A DNA stretch of 64,000 nucleotides from Amborella trichopoda (lineage: Eukaryota; Streptophyta; Magnoliopsida; Amborellales; Amborellaceae): positions 1,271,437-1,335,436 of the forward strand of contig NW_006494789.1 of the NCBI RefSeq assembly GCF_000471905.2, given 5' to 3'. Below the pieces are notes generated by a model. It had not been told where the DNA came from. It was given only the letters and a program-made list of their open reading frames with translations, and searched no databases. Position 1 is the stretch's first letter; each line of letters opens with the position of its first letter. Below are positions 47,326-57,253 of the stretch, in pieces. A program made the translations under genes and the position numbers.

Positions 47326-47638
47326 GGAAATCTATGTGATAGCTTTAAAATATATTTTAATATTTATTTATAAAGATTAAGCTTCAAAAACAATATAGAT
47401 TGACATATCTATGAAAACTTGAAAATTTTGAAAATTGACGGTCCAAAAATACGTTACAAAATACAATATTTCTAAAACTTGCATTCTATTTTTTTCTCAT
47501 GTCCTTGCATCTTGATGTCGAGATGATCAATTTGAAGATATTTGAGCATCAAAACAACCTCTTCTAATGAAATATTTGAGGTAGGCTCAAACTTGATTGT
47601 TTAGAGCTTGGACTCTATATAAACTTTTTCCTTTAGAT
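46965..47638. mobile_element. MITE 'C' copy whose left end was duplicated
   Basis: The complete element is about 47247-47638 (GGGTGCGGTTTCTATAGAGC to GACTCTATATAAACTTTTTC). The segment 46965-47043 is an extra copy of its left end created by the 283-bp duplication. Confidence 0.6.
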
Positions 47639-47814
47639 AAAGAGGTGGCGGGGTTTTAGGTGAGGTATTATTTGTACATTGACATTTTAACAAAAATATC
47701 AATAAAATTTGTGTAAGTTCTAAAATATCTGAATATCATGTTATTAGCACATCAACACGCACCAAAAACCACTTTCACGCATCCATTTTATATATAGCTA
47801 CAATAGATTAAAAG

Positions 47815-48200
47815 TTAGGATGCAATTTCTATGAGGCCCCGGCCTTATGAAAACAAAGTAAGGCCGCACCTCAAATCCTCATCAAGAAAGCACTTTGGGC
47901 ATCGGAAGCCTGCATGATGGCAATCAATTATAATATTGATTATAAAATTTGAAGCTAAAAAAATGGTGTAGATGTTGCAGACTGGTAAACATTTATTTTT
48001 TCAAACAAAATAGATGGTCTAAATAATGTGTTACAATGCACGCTATTTTTAAGATTTAAAATCCAAACTTTTTTTAACAACTATGATGGCTAAAGATGAG
48101 ATGGTGGATTTGAAGGTTTTCCGATACTAAAACTATATTTTTCTACGATTTTGAGGTGAGGTTTTACTTACAACTATAGCCCTATCAAAACGATTTCGTA
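47815..48200. mobile_element. MITE 'D' copy
   Basis: The left edge CAATTTCTATGAGGCCCCGG, then AAGTAAGGCCGCACCTC, pairs with the right edge GAGGTGAGGTTTTACTTAC, then AGCCCTATCAAAACGATTTC. Core as in the other copies (GATGGTCTAAATAATGTG). Confidence 0.55.
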
Positions 48201-48231
48201 GAAGTTATGACGTAGTAAGGAACTAAGAGTT

Positions 48232-48567
48232 TTGCTTCGGATTATGGCCGATCCAGCCATCATTGAAATTTATTTGCACATGTACCATGGTCCATATGAT
48301 TACAAACTAATACGTGCTCATGAGGTAATCACTGTCTGTTTAATGGTGCACGGTGATGGAGAGAGATTAAAGCATGCGAATCATGACTCTATTTCTAAAT
48401 GTAGGTCATATTTTCTCAATTACCATAGAAATCATTGGTTTGACGGTGATAAGCATAATGACAGCAAATTTGATATGGTCATATGGATAATGCCCTACTC
48501 ACATTTTGAGTCTTTCGACTACTCTTTGTTGCCAAGGATGGACTCAAGGCATAGGTGGTTAAGATAG
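48232..48567 (+). CDS. Unrecognised 111-codon open frame between two MITEs, doubtful gene
   Basis: A stop-free frame of 111 residues beginning MLRIMADPAIIEIYLHMYHG and ending DSRHRWLR, with mixed, protein-like composition (many His, Tyr, Asp, Trp) rather than the Phe/Ile/Ser/Lys bias of chance frames here. It sits between a family D MITE ending near 48200 and a family E MITE starting near 48630. I recognise no domain, and no further exon was found. It could be a captured gene fragment, an exon of an unknown gene or chance. Low confidence. Confidence 0.2.
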   Translation: MLRIMADPAIIEIYLHMYHGPYDYKLIRAHEVITVCLMVHGDGERLKHANHDSISKCRSYFLNYHRNHWFDGDKHNDSKFDMVIWIMPYSHFESFDYSLLPRMDSRHRWLR

Positions 48568-48629
48568 TAAGTGCCACAACACAACCTCTTGAGTTCTATT
48601 TTTATACAGATAGGGGAGCTCATTTCTGC

Positions 48630-48980
48630 TATTGCAACCTTAAAATTTTATCATAACATATAATTTTGTTGTAAAAAATTATTAGTATTATCTTAAAATC
48701 TATTTTCATACCTAATTAGAAAAATTTAAATTCCAAAAATGGTTAAAATCAAGTAGACCTATAAATATGTGAAAATCTTGAAAATGGACGGTCTAGATAA
48801 TGTGTTGCAATATGCACTATTTTCAGGACTCAAAAACTTTTTTTTATATATTCATACATCTTCATGTCGAGATGATCGATTAGAGGGTTTTTTCAACATT
48901 AAAACAACATTTCCGATAGATTTTTGAGGTGCATTTGTGATTCTACATTTTAAGGTTGCAACCTTATATAAATTTATCCC
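48630..48980. mobile_element. MITE 'E' copy
   Basis: Left ATTGCAACCTTAAAATTTTA and right TTTTAAGGTTGCAACCTTAT are inverted ends. The core is well kept (ATCAAGTAGACCTATAAATA, GAAAATGGACGGTCTAGAT, TGTCGAGATGATCGATT). The best uninterrupted family E copy. Confidence 0.6.
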
Positions 48981-50840
48981 TTAAATAAATGTCATTAATT
49001 GTATTTTTAAATGTAAGGGAAAGGTCACTGTGTAATTTGATTTGTACACTTTCAAGAGTGAAAAATAATGAAATTTCATCCAATGTTTCTGAATTTCAAA
49101 TTCTCAATGGACCAAGATGATATCCATATTTTTAGAAATAGGGATCAGAATACAAACTTTTGTAATATTATGAATATTAAAATGACATTTGGTAGAATTG
49201 GGTTTTGTACGAACCATTTTGTTTCAAACCCAACAAATAGGTCTGACTCAGATTCGACGAAGTTATCCAGACTTGAAGAATCCTGAGAACTGACTGAGCC
49301 TTAGCGATTTGCGCGATTTTATTATTACCTTCTTGAAAACTCGGTTGAGTCTCTGACAAAGTCAACTGAGTAGAGTCATCTTACCTGCGCTCGAGAACCC
49401 AGAGAGTCGCAAACCGGGCATTTGCTTTAAAGCGATATTACATGCAATATTTACATAGTAAACTTTCCTTAACTCAGTTGGTTCTCCTGAAACACTACTG
49501 CTCCGTTAACACTACGTTCACTGCTCGTCGAAAGAAGGGCAAAAAAAAATTATATTCCTACTGCGATACTGGAACGAGCCAGAGGGATTCTAGACTCACC
49601 GCCTGAGAGGAGAATGGACTGGAACAAGACAGAGTTCAGTGAACAAGAAGTTTGTCTTCCGCATCTCATAAATAACATTGACCACCTTAGTTGCTAAATA
49701 ACTCAATGTTTATAACCTTTAAAAGGTCGATTATAGCATCATTATTGTTAGGGCATTATCCCAACTATTTGGGATCGGCTTTACGAATCCTGCTCCATCG
49801 TTCTACTCTAGTAAAAGCCATATCTTTAGTAACAATATAAAATTAATTGCTAAAAGATAATATTTTTGGAGATTCTTTTAATCCTATCTTTAGCTAATTT
49901 GTGAAAAGACATTTATTTCTAACCTACCATCCTCTCTGTACCCTCCTTTCCATCTTCACTTTTCTTCTTGGGAGAGCAGAGCAGGTTTCTACTGACCCAC
50001 TCTTTTTGCACCAAAGCCACCATACTCACAATTATTTTTGATATCCAATTTTATCATCACTCATATTACCCAGTCTTCTGCACCATAGTCCCATTTATTT
50101 TTGATAGATTAAATATATTTTCAATTTATAATGTCATTTATATTGCTCATAATATCCCAATAATATGAATTTATAATGATATTTTAAGGCTCCTTGTTAT
50201 TATCATGATCAGAAAACTTCTCTTTTTGTAAACCATGTCATTGAAAGCAACAATAACACTATGAATCTGATAGGAATTATGTCATTTACCTAAAAATAGC
50301 TCTAAAATCACAATAACGCATATAAAGAGTAATATGCAAATATTTGATACTAGATACTTAAGTTAAAGTTATTTACTTGGATAACAATTTTAAAATTTTA
50401 ATTTTTGTAGGCATGAAGTCATTTTTATTAATACCAAACGGTTAAAGCACCCATTATTATTTTAGAAGGTAGACTTTGGATGGCACTTTATCATACTAAT
50501 TCAAGCCAAATTGAGCCAAGCCAAGTCCCAAGACAAAACAATTCCAACTCAGTTATTCACAAATAAACAAGTGCAAGCCACTAATATAAAGTTATCAACC
50601 TGACTTGGAATAGTTTGTCACCCAGCCTACTTGGGATCGCTTAAGTTGACTTAAGATCTAGAGTCAAATCAAGCCATCTGGTGCATAAAACCCCATAAAT
50701 AACTTGAATCTTCTAATTTTTCACATGATCTCAATTTCTTTAATTAAATATTACTCGAGTAGGATCGGATGGACTCAAGCTCTTAATTGTAGCGAGTCGC
50801 AGTCGGGTATTCGAATATTTTAAACACCAGTTCAAGTTAA
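48981..50840. other. Intergenic, mostly unrecognised
   Basis: 49200-49450 is rich in ACTCGGTTGAGTC-like strings, a decayed repeat. 49737-49805 is another RTE LINE tail (listed separately). No gene seen. Confidence 0.35.
49737..49805 (-). pseudogene. RTE-type LINE 3' tail
   Basis: The minus strand reads EW-RIRKADPK-LG and then an AATAATGATGC tail, as at 19200-19262, 33300-33370 and 34068-34140. Very short truncated copy. Confidence 0.5.
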
Positions 50841-50845
50841 TCCTA

Positions 50846-51392
50846 AGGGTGAAGTTTATATAAGGTGTCAACCTTATACTGTTGAAGTAAGACGCGCCTC
50901 AAAACTATACTGAAAGATGCAGTTTTGGTACTGGAAAGCCTTGCAATGACAAAAAAAAAATATCTTGTTACCCTTAATTATAAAATTTAAAGCTCAAAAA
51001 ATGATGAAGATCGAGTAGATCTATAAACAATCAAAATTTTGAAAATAGACAGGTTTAAATAATGGGTTATAAGATGTGAGTAATGATCTTATAGGACCCT
51101 CTCCCACCCATGTGTGTAGAACCCTAAAGGATCACCATTAAAGTTGGCACGGATCTCTATAAAAGTTATCACATGGGTGTGGGACTTGACTTTTCTATAG
51201 ATCCATACCAAATTTAATGGTGATCCTTTTGGGGTCCTACACACAAATATTTTTCTACAAGATACACTATTTTGATGACTTGAAATTTTTCCATACGTCT
51301 CAAGGTTGATATAATCTACTTGTGAGTTTTTTTACCATTTAACAACCTTTTCCTATAGGTTTTTAAAGTGCGCATTACATATAAATTTTCAC
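50846..51392. mobile_element. MITE 'E' copy with a MITE 'G' inside it
   Basis: The left edge AAGTTTATATAAGGTGTCAA is paired with AAAGTGCGCATTACATATAA at the right. The core is broken between GGGTTATAAGATG (51065) and CTACAAGATACACTATTTT (51257) by a roughly 190-bp family G element. Confidence 0.55.
51075..51256. mobile_element. MITE 'G', strongly palindromic small element
   Basis: Left: AATGATCTTATAGGACCCTC, then CACCCATGTGTGTAG and GGATCACCATTAAAGTTGG. Right, mirrored: CCAAATTTAATGGTGATCC, then GGGGTCCTACACACA. Same family at 12955-13132, 60225-60393 and 60398-60603. Confidence 0.6.
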
Positions 51393-51639
51393 CCAAATCA
51401 AAAAGAATAAATGATGACTTAAAAAAGGAAGAAAAAAGAGTACAATTAAGCGAAACTTATAGAGCAGCTGAAGCCGATCCATGACTAGAAACCTAAGTCG
51501 AGTCCATATAGTGAGACCGAGTCCCACAAAGCTAAGCCGAGTCGATGGCATGACTACCCCCAAAAGCGTGATAGCGTTAGATTCCCACACGGGACGGGAA
51601 GCACAAATCGTGTGAAGTCACCAACCCCGTTTTTTAATT

Positions 51640-52501
51640 TAAACAATTGACATGATCTCACACGTGTGTAACCCACCCACTATTATTTAAGTACTGTAAT
51701 TAACATAGACCCTCACACGTGCGAGGCTCTCCCCCTCCCTCTATAAATTGCCATTTTGGGTAACGCTCATTCACTCTACGCACACACAATGTCACACCTC
51801 ACACTGAGGGGGAGGAGGTGCCTCTCTCACGAGACTAGCATGCACCTCCCCTTTCTTTCAAATTTCTTCCATCTCTACCCTTCAAAAACTCTTTAATCAC
51901 ATGTATGCCCTTGCGGGCCGACTGTGAACCCCCTATGGTCTTTAAGTCCTAGGGATAGCCCCCTAGGAGCTTAAGGTGCTAGCGATAGCTTGATCTGTGA
52001 ACCCCCTATGGTCTTTAAGTCCTAGGGATAGCCCCCTAGGAGCTTAAGGTGCTAGCGATAGCTTGATCTGATACTAGAGAAAGCCCGATTTCGGTACAGG
52101 GATATCCTCGCCGGATACTGTAGGAAGCCATATATTTCAGTATTGGGGATGACCATGTTAGAGACTAGAGAAAGCTTATGATAGTTGTTATGGTCGCAAC
52201 TACTCATGATCTCCCGATTCTTATCATGGCTTAGGGAGACCTGTGATGCCATTGAAGTACAGGCCTTGAAAGTTTGCTTAAATATGTAGTAGAGGGGGAT
52301 CCATAGTAGTTATTGCCCTCCCTACATTCTCATTTCTATCAAATTTCCCCTTTTTAGGAATATGATGGCCGTTTCTCCAAAAAATTTGCCAAAATTTTCC
52401 ACTCCATAAAATTCGTCAAATGCTAGGATTTTGAAGGCCATTTCTCCATAAAATTCGTCAAATTTCAGAGAAGCTACAAGTATAGGGCAGGGCTGGAATT
52501 A
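51640..52501 (+). promoter_or_regulatory. LBD promoter and long structured leader
   Basis: TATA box CTATAAATTG at 51741-51750 on the gene strand, followed about 30 bp later by a CA/CT-rich start region (51770-51790). If this is the start site, the leader before the ATG at 52502 is about 725 nt. It holds a GGAGGTGC/GCACCTCC hairpin (about 51808-51850), the 73-bp hairpin duplication at 51923-52068 and several upstream ATGs. A 5' intron cannot be excluded. Confidence 0.55.
51923..52068. repeat. Perfect 73-bp tandem duplication with a hairpin in each unit
   Basis: 51923-51995 and 51996-52068 are identical. Each contains CTTTAAGTCCTAGGG, a six-base gap, then CCCTAGGAGCTTAAGG (51940-51976 in the first unit), which pair over about 15 bp with one bulge. 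Identity of the copies shows the duplication is very recent or maintained. Confidence 0.95.
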
Positions 52502-55500
52502 ATGGAGGCCTCTGGGCGGAAGGCAACGGGCTTTCGAGACGGTGCTCTCGGGACGAACACTCCATGTGGAGCATGCAAGTTCCTTAGACGCAAGTGCATA
52601 AGTGGGTGTGTTTTTGCGCCGTACTTTGGCTCGGACCAAGGGGCCGCCAGGTTCGCTGCTGTGCACAAGATTTTCGGTGCGAGCAATGTATCAAAACTGC
52701 TGCTCCATGTGCCAGTATCTCGGAGGCACGAGGCGGTGGTGACCATATCATATGAGGCGCAGGCCCGACTCTCTGATCCTGTCTATGGATGTGTATCCAC
52801 CATCCTAGCTCTACAGCAACAGGTTAAACTTTCAAATCTAAAATCTATGCTAATAACTCCAATTCTTTTCTGCAAACTTCCATGAAGTTTTTGCAATTTT
52901 AACGTTCGAATATATCTTCCCCTATGAACTCGAAAGAGATCAAGTCCGTAATACTTCACATTCCTTACAGGAGTTTGATACTGTACTTTTTCCTCTTCAA
53001 TACTCCCATTGCGCCATGATGCCATAGCACTAATTAAAATCGCCAAAATTTACATTTCAGTTCTTCTGTGCCCTTTTTTTATTTAATTTCACCTTTTCAA
53101 TATTTTAGAAAATTAAAATTTGCATGCCTACTTTAGATGCCTATTAATAGGCAACATACTTGGCAAATTTTGTATTATATTAAACAAGAAATGAATCTTT
53201 TGGATATATTTCATAGGATACGAGTGAATAATTTTTAGTAAATACAAAATATTTGGATTAATTATCTTATTCTTTTTGGGCTTTCATGCTTATGATTTGA
53301 TGATAGTTATTATTAGTTAAGGGACTTTTTTTATAAGAATACATTTGTTTATAAAAAAAATTAGAAGCTTTCAGGGCATTAGTATTTTCAGGGCAAGCTT
53401 TCCATCTTTTTCTTTTGGCATAAAACTTATATACTGTCCTCTATCCAACCGTCCATTCTAAATGGACAGCTAAAATAACCCCAATAGCAATGTCACGCCT
53501 CAACACTAATCTATTTTTTAATTTTTGTCTACAAAATATTTTGACACCAAATTTTGGGTGGCCACTTTATCTTTTAAACTCCACCTATAAAAAATATACA
53601 AAAAAAATATTATCACTAAATACCTCTAAAACTTTCACGCATATTTTGAACATTGTATTTTATCAAAAATATTTTTTAATATTTGTTTTAGGTGCACCCA
53701 TTGAGATAATGGCACCTACCAAATTTCACATTCCTATAATTTTTTAAAAAAAATCTTAACAGAAAATATTATGAGGCCTCAAATCTAGATCAAAATATCA
53801 GTGGCTCACATGATCTAAATTAGATGGCTGGATGGAAGAGAAGTATACATATTTCGAAATTTCCAAAACTAATTTAAATATCGTTGTAGCAAGCATGATG
53901 AGAAAGAACATATTATTTCCATTTTTTTTTTTTTATGAAATTCCATAGCATCCTTCTTCGAGCATGAGTCATTCGACATAGAGACTAGCAAAAACAACTA
54001 AAAAAAGATTGAAATATTGGAGTGTGATCGTCCCCAAAGACAATCGAGGCCCTTCATTATTTCTAAATTAATCACAGCCGTTTATTCCTTATTTTAGACC
54101 AAAAATAAAAAGAACATTACAAGGTCTTGGCAAGCATCCCTTATCATGCTGTCACTCGAGCCCGTGGCTTAACATTGAGGCATACTTCTTTCTGTCCTCT
54201 TTTCTACATTATTCAATGCGATAAATTTATAGCAAAATCTCATTTTCTTTTCAATATTTAAATTACTCTTTCTATATTTCATATTTGGGAAATTTTTCGA
54301 ACTTTGTGACACATTCAAGCTATCAAATTTCACATCAAATACCTTCATATTTTAAGTACCACTTTTTGAAAACATATAGTATATATATATATAGGATGAT
54401 GCTACCCTTAGCCCAAGGGCTAACAGGAAGATATGAGCCGTCGATCTGATGATTATGGATGGCCTATAGTGTTTGAATTTTAATTTTTTTTTCTATAAAT
54501 CCAAATCACTCGGAATTTTAAATGTATGTTCATAAAAAATAGGTGAATATTTGAAAAATATCAAAAAAATATTTTACATAAAAAAATGGATTAAAATACC
54601 CCCATAAAGTTTCGAGGGTATTTTGATCAATTTATTTTTTACATATTATTTTTTTAATATTTTTATTAAGTGCTGCTTGATGAGAATAACACACGTCTAA
54701 AATTTTAAGTGATTTAGGTTTATAAAAAAATATTAAAATTCAAACACAAAATGAAATCATGACCATCAGATCAACCCATATTCAATGTGAATTGTTGGGC
54801 TCATATCTTCTTCCTATTAGCCCTTGGGTTAACATGAAGATTTTCCTTTTATATATATATATATATATAAACATCGAATAAGCTCAAATTTGGGACATGC
54901 ACATTTCTTTCCATCACATACCTGTAAAAATAACACACTACACTTTCAAATAACTAAAATTACCAAAATACCCCTAAGTCATGACGGGGTATTTTGGCCA
55001 TTTTTAGTATTGAACAATCTTTTTTTCATTTTTTTACAAACGGCCAAATTTGATCTAATCCAATTATTGAAAAATTAAATTAAAATACACTATAGACTCT
55101 AAAAAACTGAGAGGAGTGTAACATAGGAAAATATAAAAGACTATTCTCAATTTTGGAAATTAAAACGGGATATTTTTACAAATTTCACTATCATTATATC
55201 GTTCAGTAGTTGTTGTGGTGGTGGTTGTTATTGCTATTATTATTATTTTACCTAAGAATCATGCCTCCTAATATTAATTTTTCTCATCTTCAATTGCCAA
55301 TCCTCCTCAAGCCCTCTCCTCCCAACTCCTTCAATTGCTAATCCTCCTCAAGCCCTCTCCTCCCAACCCCTAAACGATAACTCGTTGTAATACGCTGCCA
55401 AAAACCGGAGATTTAAGGAAAAAATTGACAATAAGTATCAATTGCATACTATAGAAGTGAGGGGCATGTCAAAATCCTATCATAAAATGTTATTTTGATG

Positions 55501-56747
55501 TTGGAAAATCATCCAATAGATCATCTCGACCTTGAGATATATAGATATGAAAAAGTAAAATACATTTCAAGCGCAAACACCCCATGTCATCCTTTCGCTA
55601 CACAGAGATTACAAATACCCCAATCCATCATATGCAAATCCTCAAGTTGTTGTACAGTAGAAAAATAACATCAGTGCATATTTGCCCTAATGAATAACTC
55701 GCAATCATTTGAAATCCAACAACATTGTTTTAATAGAGCTTTTACAAGGAAACATCGAGATGTATGACCGAGAAAAATAAAAAGATTTTAAGTCTAAAAA
55801 ATAGTGCATTATACAACATATTATCTACACCGTCCATTTTCAAGATTTTCATATGTTTAAAGATCTACTTGATTTTAACCATTTTTAAAATTTAAAATTT
55901 TATACTTAGATATAAAAATAGATTTTGAGATAATCCTAAGAACATTTTAAATCAAAATTATATATCATGATAAAATTTGAAGGTGCACCTTACCGCTACA
56001 GCTACGGATGCATCCATATGCCAATTGCACCCTACAAGGAAAAATGTATATAAGGTTGCAAACTTACTCATAGAAGAAAGGTTAAAGTAATCAAACTGTT
56101 CATTTTATTTTAATGGTATACATTCGACACATGTCAATATTTGACGATATCTTAATCAGATCAAATCAAAACCACCTAACTAAAATGGATGGTGCAGGAT
56201 ATTCCAACTCTATTATACAAGCAGGATATTACAACTCTATTGTAAGCCATGCCCTTTTTCAAATGGGTTCTCTCATATGTGGCATCCCTACAAGTTGAGC
56301 TATCAGTTTTGCAATCTCAACTGATTAACAGTTTTAAATAGCTTACAAACATTAGAAACAGCAAACCTTTTCAAACCCTTGGTTACAAACATCAATGTAG
56401 CAAATCCACAGGCCAAATACCCAAAACACAAATTTGTTTTAATAATGTTTTCTCCCATGGGTATTTAGGTGGCATCATTACAAGCTGAGCTATCACTCGT
56501 GCAATCTCAACTGATAAACAGCAGGTTGGCCATGGCAAATGCACCTCAACACCAACAAACACACATGGCCCTTTTACAGCCAGCTTATTCAAATAATTCA
56601 TCAGCTTCCAACAATTTGATAAATATTGGAAGCCTTCAAGGGAGCTTTGAGCCCTTGCAAGTGTCACACCCAACACAAGAGGAAGATGATGAAGAGGAGA
56701 GTCAGAACCCGATAGCTTTCTCGAATTCAGTTCTTCAAAGGAAGTAA
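52502..56747 (+). CDS. LBD: Class I LOB-domain (LBD/ASL) transcription factor
   Basis: Exon 1 52502-52822 (107 codons) and exon 2 56469-56747 (92 codons plus TAA), joined in phase 0 at [15 protein letters not shown], giving 199 aa. The LOB domain (about residues 21-120) has the C-x2-C-x6-C-x3-C zinc motif [16 protein letters not shown], then VFAPYF, the GAS block [20 protein letters not shown] and [20 protein letters not shown]. The leucine-rich coiled coil spans the exon junction, which marks class I. The tail has [15 protein letters not shown] and an acidic EEDDEEES segment. The family binds GCGGCG-like sites and controls lateral organ, root and vascular development. The [18 protein letters not shown] stretch points to the LBD18/LBD19-like branch; the exact orthologue is uncertain. 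The intron is 3.6 kb and ends ATTTAG|GTGGCA. Confidence 0.93.
53391..53860. mobile_element. MULE-type MITE 'A' copy in the LBD intron
   Basis: Starts GGGCAAGCTTTCCATC, then TGGCATAAAACTTATA and CTATCCAACCGTCCATTC. The middle has ACACCAAATTTTGGGTGGCC and GGTGCACCCATTGAGATAA. The right side has GATGGCTGGATGGAAGAGAA and GTATACATATTTC. This undisturbed copy shows what 14979-18038 looked like before the foldback insertions. Confidence 0.6.
53861..54393. other. LBD intron, nothing recognised
   Basis: AT-rich with a poly-T run at 53921-53933; no exon or element recognised. Confidence 0.4.
54394..54846. mobile_element. MITE with ~45-bp inverted ends, in TA repeats
   Basis: Left GGATGATGCTACCCTTAGCC, then CAAGGGCTAACAGGAAG and ATATGAGCC. 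The complement of the right end is GGAAAATCTTCATGTTAACC, then CAAGGGCTAATAGGAAG and ATATGAGCC. 453 bp, flanked on both sides by TATATATA, so the target duplication cannot be resolved. The interior has mirrored CAAACAC/AATTTTAA blocks. Confidence 0.6.
55430..56065. mobile_element. Composite of MITE 'E' copies in the LBD intron
   Basis: One partial copy at 55430-55565 (GATCATCTCGACCTTGAGAT) and a fuller one from about 55735 to 56065 (AACATCGAGATGTATGACCG, TTTTCAAGATTTTCATATG, ATAGGTGCACC-like right side and GTATATAAGGTTGCAAAC). Confidence 0.4.
56272..56335 (+). pseudogene. Dead partial copy of LBD exon 2
   Basis: Reads [20 protein letters not shown] then a stop, against [20 protein letters not shown] at the true exon 2 start (56469). 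About 60 bp are duplicated, roughly 197 bp upstream of the original. In place of the true ATTTAG acceptor this copy has TCATATG, so it has no splice site. Host-gene duplication with a truncated, probably never used exon. Confidence 0.85.
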
Positions 56748-57253
56748 CTTCTTTCAAAATAATGAGAACTTTCTCTATTTTCCTTTTTCCTTTGTTTTGT
56801 TTTTTTGTTTTTTGTTTTTTGTTCTTCTATAAGAATGGGTGGTGGGGATGGGTGATGACGAGACACACCGTGAAGTTTCCAACCATTGGATCTTGTTAGA
56901 CGAATCTCATTCGTTGGAGCTAAGCAGAGAAATTTAAATTTTTGGAAGTACAGAGAGAAAAGAGCATGGTGATTATTTACTGGAAATAGAATTATGTGCA
57001 AGGACTTGGCATAATTGGTATATATATATATATATATATATGTTAGCAAGGACTTGACATAATTGAAGCTTTCTCTCTGTCTCTTACACACACATAACAC
57101 AAAAGAAGAAAGAAAATCCCCATGTACAAACATGTTTCTTTCCTTTCTTGAGGACTTCCAACAAGCTGAGGTGTCCATTTCAAAAGAGAATGCTGCCTCT
57201 GAGAGAGAGAGGGAGTATAGAAGAAATAGAAATACACAAATAGAAATCTCACC
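56748..57253. other. Space between convergent LBD and SUVR3 stops
   Basis: 506 bp that must hold both 3' UTRs. Contains T-rich and GTTTTTTG repeats (56790-56825), a (TA)n run at 57019-57040 and an AAGGACTTG-CATAATTG string occurring on both sides of it (56999-57015, 57048-57064). Minus-strand frames here (for example 56735-57178) are chance. Confidence 0.55.
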
